A stretch of DNA of 64,000 nucleotides from assembly GCF_000183725.1 (NCBI RefSeq), contig NC_014762.1, forward strand, positions 2,294,001 to 2,358,000. Reading direction: 5' to 3'. The translations under genes were made by a program, and so were the position numbers. Numbering within the stretch: the first letter of the stretch is position 1; every line of letters starts with the position of its first letter. The stretch comes from Sulfuricurvum kujiense DSM 16994. Its GTDB lineage: Bacteria; Campylobacterota; Campylobacteria; Campylobacterales; Sulfurimonadaceae. Positions 43,771-51,062 of this stretch are shown piece after piece. Under the pieces are notes generated by a model. That model did no database searches. It was not told the DNA's origin and was given only the letters and a program-made list of their open reading frames with translations.

Positions 43771-44454
43771 ATGTTGCAAAATGCATTTGATGCTTTTAAT
43801 GCCGGACGCTATGAAGAAGCGATAGAGCTTTTTGAGACGCTCGCCCTTCAAAACAACCCGATCGCCCTCTCCTCTTTGGGATATATGCACCAAAAAGGGC
43901 TGGGGATTGAGAGTTCATTGGAGCGCTCTTTTCATCTCTATACCCAAGCCGCCGAGTTGAATGAACCGGCCGCACTTTATAATCTCGCGCTGATGTACGC
44001 CGACGGTGTTGTCGTACCGCACGATCAATTCAAATCCTACGAGCTTCTTCTACGTGCTGCCGTACTCGAATTTCCCCAAGCACAGTTCGAGGTGGCTCTG
44101 GCATTGGAACGGGGTCTGGGATGTGTCCAAAATTTCTCCGAAGCGGCATTCTGGTACGAAGAAGCGGCCAAACGGGGAAATGCCAACGCATTCAACAATC
44201 TCGGCGTCCTTTTTAAAGAGGGGCACGGTGTTGTGCAAGACCACGCCAAAGCGTTTATCTGTTTTTCCCGCGCCGCCAATGCCAACCTCGCCGAGGCTCA
44301 ATACAATCTGGGATTGATGTACGATCAGGGGCTCGGATGCGAAGCCGACCATGACACCGCGCTGGAGTGGTGCCGAAAAGCGGCGTACAACGGCCACGAA
44401 AAAGCGAAAAGCATTATCCGTTCTTTGCAAGAAGAGGGTAAAATAGTCTTTTGA
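43771..44454 (+). CDS. Sel1-like repeat protein
   Basis: 227 aa made almost wholly of about six Sel1/TPR-like units of 36 residues. Examples are LGYMHQKGLGIESSLERSF, LALMYADGVVVPHDQFK and LGLMYDQGLGCEADHDTAL. The cysteine-rich, exported Hcp relatives of Helicobacter have signal peptides; this one has none and only a few cysteines, so it is probably cytoplasmic. A scaffold for protein contacts is likely. Confidence 0.82.
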   Translation: MLQNAFDAFNAGRYEEAIELFETLALQNNPIALSSLGYMHQKGLGIESSLERSFHLYTQAAELNEPAALYNLALMYADGVVVPHDQFKSYELLLRAAVLEFPQAQFEVALALERGLGCVQNFSEAAFWYEEAAKRGNANAFNNLGVLFKEGHGVVQDHAKAFICFSRAANANLAEAQYNLGLMYDQGLGCEADHDTALEWCRKAAYNGHEKAKSIIRSLQEEGKIVF

Positions 44455-44465
44455 TTGATGTTACA

Positions 44466-44549
44466 CACTTTCTGGGCAAAGCCCATAAAGTGGCAGGGAC
44501 ATATTGTCCCTACAACCCCCTAAAGCTACCCATATCTTCCGGATATGGG
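44466..44549 (+). promoter_or_regulatory. Three consecutive hairpins upstream of ribE
   Basis: Stem 1 is CACTTT/AAAGTG enclosing GGGC/GCCC (44466-44492). Stem 2 is AGGGACA/TGTCCCT with a 3-base loop (44495-44511). Stem 3 is CCCATATC/GATATGGG with a 5-base loop (44529-44549). Stems 2 and 3 are perfect. An A-rich stretch with AAAAAAAGGA leads into the ribE ATG. The layout does not fit the FMN riboswitch. Role unknown. Confidence 0.5.
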
Positions 44550-44566
44550 AGAAAAAAAGGAACACC

Positions 44567-45181
44567 ATGTTTACAGGTTTGATTCGTGAAATGGCAAGTG
44601 TCAAAAGTTTCGGCGGAAACCGCCTATCCCTCAAAGCCGCTCATAAACCGAAACTCGGTGACTCCATCGCCATCAACGGAACCTGCCTCTCGGTCGTCAG
44701 CATCGAGAGTGACGGCTTTTCCGTCGAACTCTCCCCTGAAACCCTGACGCATATCGCAACCGAAAAGCTGAGCGGAAAAGTCCATATCGAACCTGCCATG
44801 ATGATGGGGGATCGGTTTGAAGGGCACATCGTTCAAGGGCACATCGACACGATCGGTACCATCCGTTCCATCACCGATAACGGCAACAGCTATGATGTCA
44901 TCGTCGATGTCGATTCGGAGTTTATCCCCCTCATCCCCCCAAAAGGTTCCATCACGATTGACGGGATCAGTCTCACCGTCAATGAGGTTATGGGGGAAGC
45001 GTTCCGCCTCACTATCATCCCCATCACGATGCGCGAAACGCTGTTCGGCACCTACAAAAAAGGGACGCGGGTCAATATCGAAACCGACGTATTCGCCCGC
45101 TATATGCGCCATATTCTCACCTCATCGGCTAAAAAAGATCTCACTTGGAATGATATCGACCATATCAGTTCACTCTACTAG
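44567..45181 (+). CDS. ribE: Riboflavin synthase alpha chain
   Basis: 204 aa enzyme that joins two lumazines to make riboflavin. It is built of two similar barrels. Each begins with a version of the family motif: MFTGLIREMA at residue 1 and MMGDRFEGHIVQGHID near residue 83. The start is the ATG of MFTGLI; the upstream open frame runs through hairpin DNA and is not used. Confidence 0.95.
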   Translation: MFTGLIREMASVKSFGGNRLSLKAAHKPKLGDSIAINGTCLSVVSIESDGFSVELSPETLTHIATEKLSGKVHIEPAMMMGDRFEGHIVQGHIDTIGTIRSITDNGNSYDVIVDVDSEFIPLIPPKGSITIDGISLTVNEVMGEAFRLTIIPITMRETLFGTYKKGTRVNIETDVFARYMRHILTSSAKKDLTWNDIDHISSLY

Positions 45182-45183
45182 CC

Positions 45184-45495
45184 ATGAAGCCCCTTGAATG
45201 GATTATGTTCGGCTCTTTTGTCGCAGGTCTTGGACTATCGGTATGGAAACTCTACGCCTTTATGCCGATGAAACGGCTTAGCGATGATGATACCACCCCC
45301 GAATCGGTCGAACAGCTGGAGCGGATTATGGTCGAGTGCAACAATGCGCATGAACATCTGGATGAGGAATCACTCTATCAACTGATGTGCGAACACCACG
45401 AGTTCGATCACAAACACTTTTGGCGCTTCAATGAAAACCGCCTGCGCCACCTCATCGAACACTATCGGCTCAAATATCCAGACTTTCGTCGCTGA
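45184..45495 (+). CDS. Small membrane-anchored protein, unknown
   Basis: 103 aa starting two bases after the ribE stop. One N-terminal membrane span (residues 5-27) is followed by an acidic, His-rich helical domain (CEHHEFDHKHFWRFNENRLRHL). Its 3' end overlaps the mnmC 3' end by 26 bases on the other strand. Not recognised; cotranscribed with ribE. Confidence 0.6.
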   Translation: MKPLEWIMFGSFVAGLGLSVWKLYAFMPMKRLSDDDTTPESVEQLERIMVECNNAHEHLDEESLYQLMCEHHEFDHKHFWRFNENRLRHLIEHYRLKYPDFRR

Positions 45496-46216
45496 GGCTT
45501 TTGGCATCGGGATTGCAAGCGATCTTATGCGCCATATCGACCTTCTCGTACGCTACCAATTCCCGTTTTGAAGCGATCGTCGCATTGCGATACCCCTCGC
45601 CCGTATTCAGATAGACGTTCAATCCGTTTTCATACAGAGCCAGCCGCGTAGCGAGCGCCGTCGAATAGGTCGTCACTATTCCATCCTCTCCCATCAGCCG
45701 CGCGATATCGGCAAAATATTCCCGTGTCCAGAGGGTAGGGTTGACCGAGGGGCTGAACGCATCCTGATAGCAGATGTCCCACTCCCCCTCCAGTTCCCGC
45801 ATCGCGACGCGTGCATCCATGATATCGACCGTGATCTGCGTCCGCTCATCCTCATATCCGCCCAGTGTCGCTATATCGGTGATAGCGTTTCGGTACGGCT
45901 CAAAGATGTCGGGATAGGGAAAATTGACGAGAGAGGCGACGAGTGCACCGTCGAGTTCGGGGGAGTATATCTCTAAGGTTATATCGGGGTAATAGGTATC
46001 GCGCCAATAGAGGCTCAGGAGGGTATTGAACCCCAAACCGAAACAGATATCGATCATCTTCAAATGATCTTTTTTACAATGGAGTGCAAAAGCGGGTTCG
46101 ATATGTTTTTTCAGCGATTCGTTGAGGGCGCCGTCTTTGGTTGAGTGGTAATGTTCGTCATACTCGCTAGAATATGCCGTATAACTGCCGTCTTCGCTTT
46201 GTACCCACTCTTTCAT
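45470..46216 (-). CDS. mnmC: MnmC-type tRNA methyltransferase (methyltransferase domain only)
   Basis: 248 aa SAM-dependent methyltransferase of the MnmC/DUF752 family, expected to form mnm5(s2)U from nm5(s2)U at the tRNA wobble position. The SAM motif is IDICFGLGFNTLLSL near residue 55, and the conserved DICYQDAFSPSVNPTLWT lies near residue 150. E. coli MnmC has an additional FAD oxidase domain that is absent here. The partner MnmG is at 41535. Confidence 0.88.
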   Translation of the reverse strand: MKEWVQSEDGSYTAYSSEYDEHYHSTKDGALNESLKKHIEPAFALHCKKDHLKMIDICFGLGFNTLLSLYWRDTYYPDITLEIYSPELDGALVASLVNFPYPDIFEPYRNAITDIATLGGYEDERTQITVDIMDARVAMRELEGEWDICYQDAFSPSVNPTLWTREYFADIARLMGEDGIVTTYSTALATRLALYENGLNVYLNTGEGYRNATIASKRELVAYEKVDMAHKIACNPDAKSLSDESLDI

Positions 46217-46698
46217 AGTCCATTACCCCACATATGCATCTTTTTTGCCACGATCACATCGTACCCCTCTATCAAATCGCTGATCGTATTCGCCGCACGA
46301 AACTCCGCTTTTTCCAACAAAGCCTCAATCTCCGATGTCTCCATCGCTCCGCATTGTTGAACAATGATTACCTCTGCGGAGTTTTCGAGTGATCGGTAGA
46401 CAAGCTGTAACAGTTTCAGAGGGAAAGAATGAAGGTGCAAAACGTCTTGCAGGATGATCGTCTCATAATCGCGGGTAGCCGAACGGATGGGGGAGTTAAA
46501 ATCTTTTATGAAATCGCACTTGCCGATCACGGCGGAGGAGTATTCGGTATGTTCACCCGGATAGAGGGAAAGATCAACCGTCGCATTAAAAGGCTCTAAA
46601 TAGGTACATATTTCTTCGGTAAGGGTATCAGAATGAGAAGTCGCCACCAGAATTTTCATCTGAGGCGAGGTTTGAAAAAGATCGCAAAAAGAAGTCAT
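46213..46698 (-). CDS. Unknown protein upstream of mnmC
   Basis: 161 aa from the ATG at 46698; a GTG at 46728 would fit coupling to the tiny frame before it. The alternating beta/alpha pattern (YETIILQDVLHLHSF, AEVIIVQQCGAMETSEIEALLEKAEF) looks like a Rossmann fold similar to SAM methyltransferases, but the glycine motif is lacking. It overlaps mnmC by four bases, implying a shared transcript. Function not assigned. Confidence 0.5.
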   Translation of the reverse strand: MTSFCDLFQTSPQMKILVATSHSDTLTEEICTYLEPFNATVDLSLYPGEHTEYSSAVIGKCDFIKDFNSPIRSATRDYETIILQDVLHLHSFPLKLLQLVYRSLENSAEVIIVQQCGAMETSEIEALLEKAEFRAANTISDLIEGYDVIVAKKMHMWGNGL

Positions 46699-46720
46699 AA
46701 AATTCACTTTTAGTGGATTT

Positions 46721-46807
46721 TCAAGCACTTATGTGCGCGAGCTTCCCGCTGAGGGAAACCCAGTGTTTACGTAGCCAAGGGATGTATTCCGATGGCGTTA
46801 AAATCAC
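46721..46807 (-). CDS. Possible 28-residue microprotein coupled to its neighbours
   Basis: Begins with GTG overlapping the stop of the preceding gene as GTGA and ends with TGA just inside a possible GTG start of the next frame. The peptide is tryptophan- and leucine-containing and basic (SEYIPWLRKHWVSLSGKLA). Within it a TTCCC/GGGAA hairpin is present, so it could instead be structured spacer DNA. Existence is uncertain. Confidence 0.28.
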   Translation of the reverse strand: MILTPSEYIPWLRKHWVSLSGKLAHISA

Positions 46808-47106
46808 AATGAGAGGTCGTGGAGTTCCCTAAATAAATAGGCTTCGACGATATCGTCAATGTTACGCTGTGTATGAGCTACCAGCACCATCATCTGGTTA
46901 TCGATAAACTCCATCACCGGCTCATAGTTGTTCGTGACGATAACCACATCGAGCCAACCATCGATTTGGGTTCGGTCGGTGTAGAAATTGATCTCGACGA
47001 CCTTCCCCTCTTCGACTTCGACGGTTGCCCAATGTGTTGCGGTCAGTATTCCCGTGAGCTCTGACTCCTGGGTATCATCTCCGTTCATCGGCAACAGAAG
47101 CAGCAT
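46804..47106 (-). CDS. Unknown acidic protein next to luxS
   Basis: 100 aa, acidic, soluble, starting on the luxS stop (TAATG). The order of strands and helices ([65 protein letters not shown]) loosely resembles the NifX/NafY dinitrogenase cofactor fold, without confirming residues. Coupling to luxS suggests a link with methyl-cycle or AI-2 metabolism, which is inference. Confidence 0.5.
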   Translation of the reverse strand: MLLLLPMNGDDTQESELTGILTATHWATVEVEEGKVVEINFYTDRTQIDGWLDVVIVTNNYEPVMEFIDNQMMVLVAHTQRNIDDIVEAYLFRELHDLSL

Positions 47107-47612
47107 TATTTCTCTACCTTCGTCAAATCAAGCGCTAACGCTTCATTATCCATGATATCGATATCTTTGCGGAGCACTTCGGTCGCAATCGCTTTTGCAT
47201 CTTCGAGTGAGTGCATTTTATAGGTACCGCATTGGTAGATGTTGAGCTCAGGGATATCGTTTTGAGACTTCACTTCGAGAATGTCTTTCATCGACGCTTC
47301 CCATGCATCGGCAACGACCTCTTCACTCGGCGTTCCAATAACACTCATGTAAAATCCCGTACGGCATCCCATCGGAGAGATATCGATAATTTCGGTAGAA
47401 TCTGAGTTGAGATGATCGCGCATAAACCCTGCGAACAGATGCTCCAGCGTATGGATCCCCTCTGGAGAGAGCGTTTTTTCATTCGGTTTGACAAAGCGTA
47501 AATCGAAAACGGTAATATCATCTCCCTTTGGGGTTTTCATCCCCTTCGCTTTGCGAACAGCCGGAGCCGGCATAATAGTGTGGTCAACGCAAAAACTGTC
47601 AAGTAACGGCAT
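47106..47612 (-). CDS. luxS: S-ribosylhomocysteine lyase (AI-2 synthase)
   Basis: 168 aa from the ATG of [14 protein letters not shown], with AAGGATAACC before it. Cleaves S-ribosylhomocysteine to homocysteine and DPD, the precursor of autoinducer-2. Metal ligands H54 and H58 (HTLEH) and C128, with the catalytic C83 (GCRTGFYM), are all present. It is divergent from an aldolase gene and close to an LsrK-type AI-2 kinase. Confidence 0.97.
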   Translation of the reverse strand: MPLLDSFCVDHTIMPAPAVRKAKGMKTPKGDDITVFDLRFVKPNEKTLSPEGIHTLEHLFAGFMRDHLNSDSTEIIDISPMGCRTGFYMSVIGTPSEEVVADAWEASMKDILEVKSQNDIPELNIYQCGTYKMHSLEDAKAIATEVLRKDIDIMDNEALALDLTKVEK

Positions 47613-47674
47613 GGTTATCCTTAATAATTTGTCTTTAATTGAAGCAATATTAGCATATTTCATCCTCTCATCGC

Positions 47675-47680
47675 TATAAT
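47675..47680 (+). promoter_or_regulatory. -10 box of the aldolase-LsrG-like pair
   Basis: TATAAT following ATCGC, 28 bases upstream of the aldolase ATG, with AGAAGGAA as ribosome-binding site. The 96-base space to luxS is shared with the luxS promoter, for which no single -10 stands out. Confidence 0.65.
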
Positions 47681-47708
47681 TTGGCCATTAATAGAAGGAA
47701 CTAACATT

Positions 47709-48881
47709 ATGACAAGCCTCTTTGACTCTTGCACCGCCGCCCGATTTCAAAACGACCCTCTTGCGATGCGTGTTTACACCTCTCAGCTTTTGGGTCAAAG
47801 CAAAGAGCTGGTGCTCCACGGCGGGGGCAATACTTCGGTGAAAATCGATAACATCCTCTACGTCAAAGGGTCCGGCTGGAACCTCGATACGATCGAAAAA
47901 CCGGGATTTTCTCCTGTAAATCTGGATGTACTTCTGGAGATGGCAACGAGAGAAAGCCTCAGCGATACGCAGATGGTCGCCGAACAGCGTGCCGCCATGC
48001 AGGACCAAAGCTTTCCCAATCCCTCCATCGAAGCGATCCTCCACGCCATTATCCCTTTTGATTTTGTCGATCACACCCATGCCGACGCGGTCGTCACCCT
48101 TACCAATACCCCTGAGGGTAAAATGTTGGTTCAAAAGCTTTATGGCGAAAATATGCTCATTATCGATTACGTAATGCCCGGTTTTGAGTTGGCGAAACAT
48201 ATCTATGCAATCACCCGCAACATCGACTGGAACACCCTATCAGGGATGATTCTGATGCATCACGGCGTCTTTACGTTTGACAACGATGCTGCGCGCGCCT
48301 ACGAGAAGATGATCGACATCGTCACCGTTGCCGAAACATACCTTTCAGAACATGTTACCCTCGCCTGCGGCGACTGTGAGGGGAAAGGAGACCCGGCTAT
48401 TGCCATTGCGGTAGGTATGGAAGCAGCGAAACTGCGCGGATGCGATCTCTATCCTCTCCTCATTGATTCGCCGCGCGCACAGCTTTTCAGTATCCTTCCT
48501 AATCTCGAAGTGCTCGTCAAAAAAGGGGGACTCACCCCTGAACACGTTATCCGCATCAAACCTTTTCCCGCCATCATCGACAACGATATCGCTGAGGGGA
48601 TCGCAAAGTTTGCACAGGATTACAAAGCCTATTTTGATGCCAATGCCTCCTCGGTGCATATCTGTCTCGATCTCGCCCCCCGCTATGCAGTGATCAAAGG
48701 AGTTGGGATCGTCGTACTGGGCAAAGATGAAAAAGAGTCCCGTATCATCGCCGATATCGTCAAACACACGATCACCGCAATCCTCTGCGCTGAGCAGCTC
48801 GGAGGGTGGGGATCGCTTTCGTTATCTCAGATGTTCGAGATGGAATACTGGGAATTAGAGCAGGCAAAATTAAAAAAATAA
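47709..48881 (+). CDS. Class II aldolase/adducin-fold protein without the usual dehydrogenase half
   Basis: 390 aa, matching the aldolase half of the bifunctional aldolase/short-chain dehydrogenase family (YuxG/RhaD type, about 680 aa). Visible are GGGNTS (38-43), KGSGWNLDTI, the catalytic glutamate in PSIEAILHA (near 108), and zinc histidines in HTHAD (122-126) and MHHG (184-185). It should cleave a sugar phosphate or related hydroxyketone. The dehydrogenase half is replaced by the separate downstream ABM gene. Its place beside luxS and lsrK suggests DPD-derived substrates, which is inference. Confidence 0.82.
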   Translation: MTSLFDSCTAARFQNDPLAMRVYTSQLLGQSKELVLHGGGNTSVKIDNILYVKGSGWNLDTIEKPGFSPVNLDVLLEMATRESLSDTQMVAEQRAAMQDQSFPNPSIEAILHAIIPFDFVDHTHADAVVTLTNTPEGKMLVQKLYGENMLIIDYVMPGFELAKHIYAITRNIDWNTLSGMILMHHGVFTFDNDAARAYEKMIDIVTVAETYLSEHVTLACGDCEGKGDPAIAIAVGMEAAKLRGCDLYPLLIDSPRAQLFSILPNLEVLVKKGGLTPEHVIRIKPFPAIIDNDIAEGIAKFAQDYKAYFDANASSVHICLDLAPRYAVIKGVGIVVLGKDEKESRIIADIVKHTITAILCAEQLGGWGSLSLSQMFEMEYWELEQAKLKK

Positions 48882-48904
48882 ACTCAAAAACAAGGATATC
48901 AGAC

Positions 48905-49210
48905 ATGAAAATTACGAAAAAAGTGACCTTTATCGCTAAAGAAGAGCATATCGCAACGGTCAAGAAACTATTGGAGGATATGGTAGCACCCTCACTCAAA
49001 GAGCCGGGATGCCTGTTTTACTACATCTTCCAATCACAAACCAATCCGCGCAAATTTTTCGCCGTCGAATCATGGGCTGATGAGGCGTCGCTAGAGGAGC
49101 ACAAACACACCGAGCACTACGCGTACTACAAGTCCCACTATGAACCCTTCGTCGACGATAAATATACCGAAGAGTTAGACCTTCTCGATGAAAAGGCGTA
49201 TGGGTTCTAA
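48905..49210 (+). CDS. ABM-family protein resembling AI-2-phosphate isomerase LsrG
   Basis: 101 aa single-domain antibiotic biosynthesis monooxygenase fold. The family pattern E55-S-W with H66 and H71 (ESWADEASLEEHKHTEHY) is clear. LsrG, which isomerises phospho-DPD, belongs to this family, but so do quinol monooxygenases, and sequence alone does not decide. It follows the aldolase by 23 bases and its 3' end meets lsrK, overlapping by four bases. Context favours LsrG. Confidence 0.72.
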   Translation: MKITKKVTFIAKEEHIATVKKLLEDMVAPSLKEPGCLFYYIFQSQTNPRKFFAVESWADEASLEEHKHTEHYAYYKSHYEPFVDDKYTEELDLLDEKAYGF

Positions 49211-50739
49211 ATTCCCGGAGCCTTCCACATCGGCTCCACTATCCCCTCGCGGACTAACTCCATTTGTTTAGCGTACACTTTTAACCATTTCTCTTTGATC
49301 TCACCATATTGTGCGTGATTCGACCTATTCGGCTCATACGAGCGTTCCATTTTGACAATATTTTTTCCCGCTTCGTCAAAACCGTTATACACTCCGGCAC
49401 CGATACCACATGCCATAGCCACACCCAGTGCGGTCGCCTCTTTGACCACCGGTATTTTTACTTCCAATCCCGTAACATCGGCCAGTATCTGAGACCACAA
49501 CGCTCCGTTGGAGGCACCGCTGGCAAATGTAATCGACGTCGGAGAGACGCCGCTGAAGGCTTTGATGTTCTCCAGATTAATCGAGCTGACAATACACGCA
49601 TTCTCTTCCAACGCACGAAACATGGAGGCAACGTTGTATTTGCTCTCATCCAAACCAAGGCCGATAAAGGATGGGGATGCGTGTATCCACTCTCCGTAGT
49701 TCATCCGGTCGCTAAACACAGGGGTAATTCCGTACGACCCGAGCGGTACGGATGAAGCCATTGCTTCAAGCTCACTGTAGCTTTTTCCGCATCCGAGAGT
49801 GTTTTTAAACCAGCGCATCACCAGTCCCGTAAAAAAGGTGATCCCCTCTGCCTGAGACATCCCGCGTACCACGTGGGGATTGACCCGCAACAACATTGCA
49901 TCGGAGAGTGTCGCATCGGATGGGATATTGACCACCTGCTGCCAAAAGCTCCCTCCCAGGACGACTGCATCGCCGAGCTTTGAAGCACCCAATCCCGCCG
50001 TACCGATCTGAACGTCGCCTCCCCCCATCACCACGAGGGTTTTTGTGCTCAGTCCCGTCTCATCCGAAGCCTGCGTACTCACGTTCCCTAAAACTTCTCC
50101 GCTCTCTTTGATTGGGACGAACATATCCTTGAGCCCGCATTTTTCAAACTCGCTTTTGTCCCACTGTCGATCTTTCAGACTAAATGCCCCTGCCGTACCT
50201 GCATTGGAAGGTTCAGACGCCAATTCCCCGCTCAATTTGAACAATAACCAATCACTGATCATCGTAAAGGAATGGGCTTTTTCGTAAAGAGACGGCCGAT
50301 TTTTCTTCAGCCACAACAACCTCGGTGCGGCTGAAAGGGCAAATGTTTGCCCACTACTGGCATAACTCTCTTTTTCCAAAGAGGGGAATGTTTTTTTCAG
50401 GTAAGATACTTCTTCACCGGCACGGCCATCGACATTCGCTACGCCCCAAAGCTCATTTTTATTGCCATCATAAACAACAATTCCCTCCCGCATACTGGAA
50501 GCGGAGAGGGCGACTATCTCTGAAGGGCTGATTTGCGCTTTTGCGACCGATTCTTTAATACACCTCTTTGCGAGTTCCCAGCCGCGTATAAAATCAAATC
50601 CCATTGATCCCGCAACACCCTCTTCGGCGATATGATCCCATTCGTATTGTGCGATGGAAATTTGGTTTCCCATAGTGTCAAAAATGATGGCACGGATACT
50701 CCCCGTTCCCGCATCCAGTACGAGAAAATAACGGTTCAA
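49207..50739 (-). CDS. lsrK: Autoinducer-2 kinase LsrK
   Basis: 510 aa FGGY-family kinase that phosphorylates DPD. Similarity to E. coli LsrK is visible by eye over the whole length: DAGTGSIRAIIFD (9-21), SSMREGIVVYD, TMISDWLLFKLSGELASEPSNAGT, GGGDVQIG, GGSFWQQVVN, and the C-terminal WKAPGI end. The start is TTG, overlapping the stop of the upstream small gene as TTGA; no downstream Met keeps the first motif. Such a kinase is not usual in Campylobacterota as far as I know. Confidence 0.9.
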   Translation of the reverse strand: MNRYFLVLDAGTGSIRAIIFDTMGNQISIAQYEWDHIAEEGVAGSMGFDFIRGWELAKRCIKESVAKAQISPSEIVALSASSMREGIVVYDGNKNELWGVANVDGRAGEEVSYLKKTFPSLEKESYASSGQTFALSAAPRLLWLKKNRPSLYEKAHSFTMISDWLLFKLSGELASEPSNAGTAGAFSLKDRQWDKSEFEKCGLKDMFVPIKESGEVLGNVSTQASDETGLSTKTLVVMGGGDVQIGTAGLGASKLGDAVVLGGSFWQQVVNIPSDATLSDAMLLRVNPHVVRGMSQAEGITFFTGLVMRWFKNTLGCGKSYSELEAMASSVPLGSYGITPVFSDRMNYGEWIHASPSFIGLGLDESKYNVASMFRALEENACIVSSINLENIKAFSGVSPTSITFASGASNGALWSQILADVTGLEVKIPVVKEATALGVAMACGIGAGVYNGFDEAGKNIVKMERSYEPNRSNHAQYGEIKEKWLKVYAKQMELVREGIVEPMWKAPGI

Positions 50740-50939
50740 CGGAGTTCTTTCATATTGACAAAGAGTTCCATCGGAAGCCGTTTTTCTACGCTCCCCTCGA
50801 TCGGACGTATTTCGACGTTGCAGATCGACCCTTTCAGCTCCTCCGCAAGTTTAAGAAGCTCTTCTTTGCTTTCACGTTTTGCGATCCCGCGCGCAGAACA
50901 GCCGGTAGTGTTTAAATGGTTATAGGTCATACGGTACAT
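50736..50939 (-). CDS. Small unknown protein coupled to lsrK
   Basis: 67 aa from the ATG at 50939, with GGAT eight bases upstream (an in-frame TTG lies four codons earlier). Mixed alpha/beta sequence with two cysteines (TTGCSARG and GSICNVEIRP). No known motif. It is the first gene of the lsrK transcript and overlaps lsrK by four bases. A partner or regulator of the kinase is possible. Confidence 0.6.
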   Translation of the reverse strand: MYRMTYNHLNTTGCSARGIAKRESKEELLKLAEELKGSICNVEIRPIEGSVEKRLPMELFVNMKELR

Positions 50940-50947
50940 AGGTTTAT

Positions 50948-50965
50948 CCAAAATTGTTATTTTGG
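50948..50965 (-). promoter_or_regulatory. Palindrome over the ribosome-binding region of the lsrK transcript
   Basis: Perfect 7-bp inverted repeat CCAAAAT/ATTTTGG with a 4-base loop, ending eight bases before the small gene ATG, so one arm includes the GGAT of the ribosome-binding site. A further half-site CCAAAAT lies at 50986-50992. It could be an operator or an RNA stem that limits translation. Confidence 0.5.
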
Positions 50966-51048
50966 TTTAGGAAGCAAAGAGAGTTCCAAAATGATTGATG
51001 AAAGGGAATGCAGAAGATAAGAACAGAAGTTAAAGGGGTGAAAGAGGC

Positions 51049-51062
51049 GTGTCTTTAGACAC
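51049..51062 (-). terminator. Small hairpin over the porB stop codon
   Basis: 5-bp stem GTGTC/GACAC whose 4-base loop contains the porB stop codon. No U-tract follows directly. Weak candidate for the end of the porGDAB transcript. Confidence 0.35.

Noticed and set aside
44455-44566. FMN riboswitch upstream of ribE
   Set aside because: The spacer is too short and lacks the multi-branched conserved core of the RFN element; only three simple stems are seen.
48882-49210. Missing dehydrogenase half of the aldolase as a frameshifted remnant
   Set aside because: The bases after the aldolase stop encode a complete, different ABM-fold protein with its own ribosome-binding site; no Rossmann motif is seen in any frame.
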